A stretch of 64,000 bases of DNA from Pyrocephalus nanus (Eukaryota > Chordata > Aves > Passeriformes > Tyrannidae). The stretch covers positions 75,801,843-75,865,842 of the forward strand of contig CM076260.1 of assembly GCA_038380795.1 (NCBI GenBank). The letters run 5' to 3'. This document shows positions 63,201-64,000 of this stretch, piece after piece. The notes under the pieces were generated by a model. That model made no database searches. It saw nothing but the letters and a program-made list of their open reading frames with translations, and was not told the DNA's origin. The stretch's first letter is position 1. Every line of letters begins with the position of its first letter. The position numbers and the translations under genes are program-made.

Positions 63201-64000
63201 TATTTGAGAGAATAAGAAAACCCATTTTAGTCTCCTGAGGCTGCCTCATGTAATTTCACCTCATTTTACAGCATTTACTTGACTTTGTTAGGAAAGGCTA
63301 AAGAGTGTGATTAGTTTCTTTGAGCTTCCCTTCTTGCTTTCCAAATAGACTGTGAGAGATATTCAAGTTAAAAATTATTTATTCTGATAGTTATTTATTT
63401 AATTTGACTATATCATCTAAAGGTTTTGATTAAAGCTACAGATTGAACAGAGTACATTGTTTCATTGTTGTATTTTTCTTTCTCTTAACAATTTTTCTGT
63501 TCTTGAAGTCAAGGAAACATAATCTGCCATGTGTCTATTTGATTTGATTGCTACATCACATTAACATCCTTTCTGAGTAACTTTTACCATAGGTGAGCAT
63601 CATTGCTCACCATTTCTGTGGCATTTTTTAAAATTACTTTAGAAGGCACCTTGTGAGGTGTGGCTAGGAATAATCCATGATTTTGTTAATTTAATTCAAG
63701 CATATTATCTCCAAAACTTAATAATTAATATGCAGGTTAAACCACATTATTCCTGGTAGTTCTCCTCATCTCTCTACCCTATGGAACAAGTAAGGTCTCC
63801 ATAAACTCATTCAAAAGGTATTTTCTGATCATCTGGGTTTAGTGCAGCATAAAGAACCGTGAGGGATACCCAAAGAAGACTTAATGTGACACTTCCAGGG
63901 AAATTACTACAAAACCTGAGGTGAATTTGTTTAGAAGACTAACTCTGATGTGAAGGGACATAATGGATAATTTTCTGCTTTTGAACTCCATGAAAATACT
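60231..64000. other. Intergenic region downstream of GGPS1
   Basis: About 3.8 kb of AT-rich sequence with only short unrelated ORFs. TBCE is the expected next gene from human synteny, but no CpG island or TBCE N-terminal sequence appears here, so it would start further right. A T16 run followed by CCAG lies at 62921-62940. Nothing else was recognised. Confidence 0.75.

Noticed and set aside
60231..64000. Start of TBCE, the next gene by human synteny
   Set aside because: No CpG island and no TBCE N-terminal (CAP-Gly) coding sequence were found in this interval.
1..64000. Search for a novel multi-gene system, CRISPR array, operon, tRNA or rRNA genes
   Set aside because: The window is ordinary avian gene-containing DNA. 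None of these structures was seen by reading, although small RNAs and tRNAs could be missed without a covariance-model search.

Overview
The window is a piece of vertebrate, almost certainly avian, nuclear chromosome. It has long AT-rich introns, spliced genes with conserved vertebrate protein sequence, a CpG-island promoter, a CR1 LINE 3' end of the kind that dominates bird genomes, and a solo LTR that closely resembles the avian ERVL-type LTR. There is nothing prokaryotic: no operons, CRISPR arrays or phage genes. The window holds two protein-coding genes arranged head to head, ARID4B on the minus strand and GGPS1 on the plus strand. This is the same neighbour order as in human 1q42.

Positions 1-41,000 are the 5' part of ARID4B (minus strand), a chromatin protein of the SIN3/HDAC system. 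One non-coding exon and five coding exons could be read by splice sites and protein matching: exon 2 with the ATG at 39,584-39,645, exon 3 at 10,567-10,677, exon 4 at 6,039-6,104, exon 5 at 5,357-5,447 and exon 6 at 1,308-1,387. They give residues 1-118, which is the N-terminal Tudor-type region. The gene continues beyond position 1. Intron 2 is about 28.9 kb and contains a separate CpG island (about 14,465-15,235) with a plus-strand TATA box and an unrecognised 124-codon ORF just downstream. This is the best candidate here for something not described.

Positions 39,600-41,900 are a very GC-rich island that acts as a shared bidirectional promoter. The two presumed first-exon splice donors lie about 716 bp apart, with two CCAAT boxes, GC boxes, an NRF1-like palindrome and a ZNF143/STAF-like element between or beside them.

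Positions 41,300-60,230 are the complete GGPS1 gene (plus strand), encoding geranylgeranyl diphosphate synthase of 299 residues in three coding exons after a non-coding first exon. Its second intron appears to start with GC instead of GT and ends at a 3' splice site that is directly fused to a 5' splice-site consensus. Intron 1 carries a CR1 fragment and an LTR, both antisense to the gene. Intron 2 carries a long decayed CR1-like region with a 21-bp tandem repeat.

Positions 60,230-64,000 are intergenic DNA in which no gene could be supported. The two genes act in separate pathways (chromatin regulation and isoprenoid synthesis) and are linked only by the promoter. I did not find a novel multi-gene system. 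The points worth a second look are splicing oddities, the intronic CpG island and the promoter architecture.
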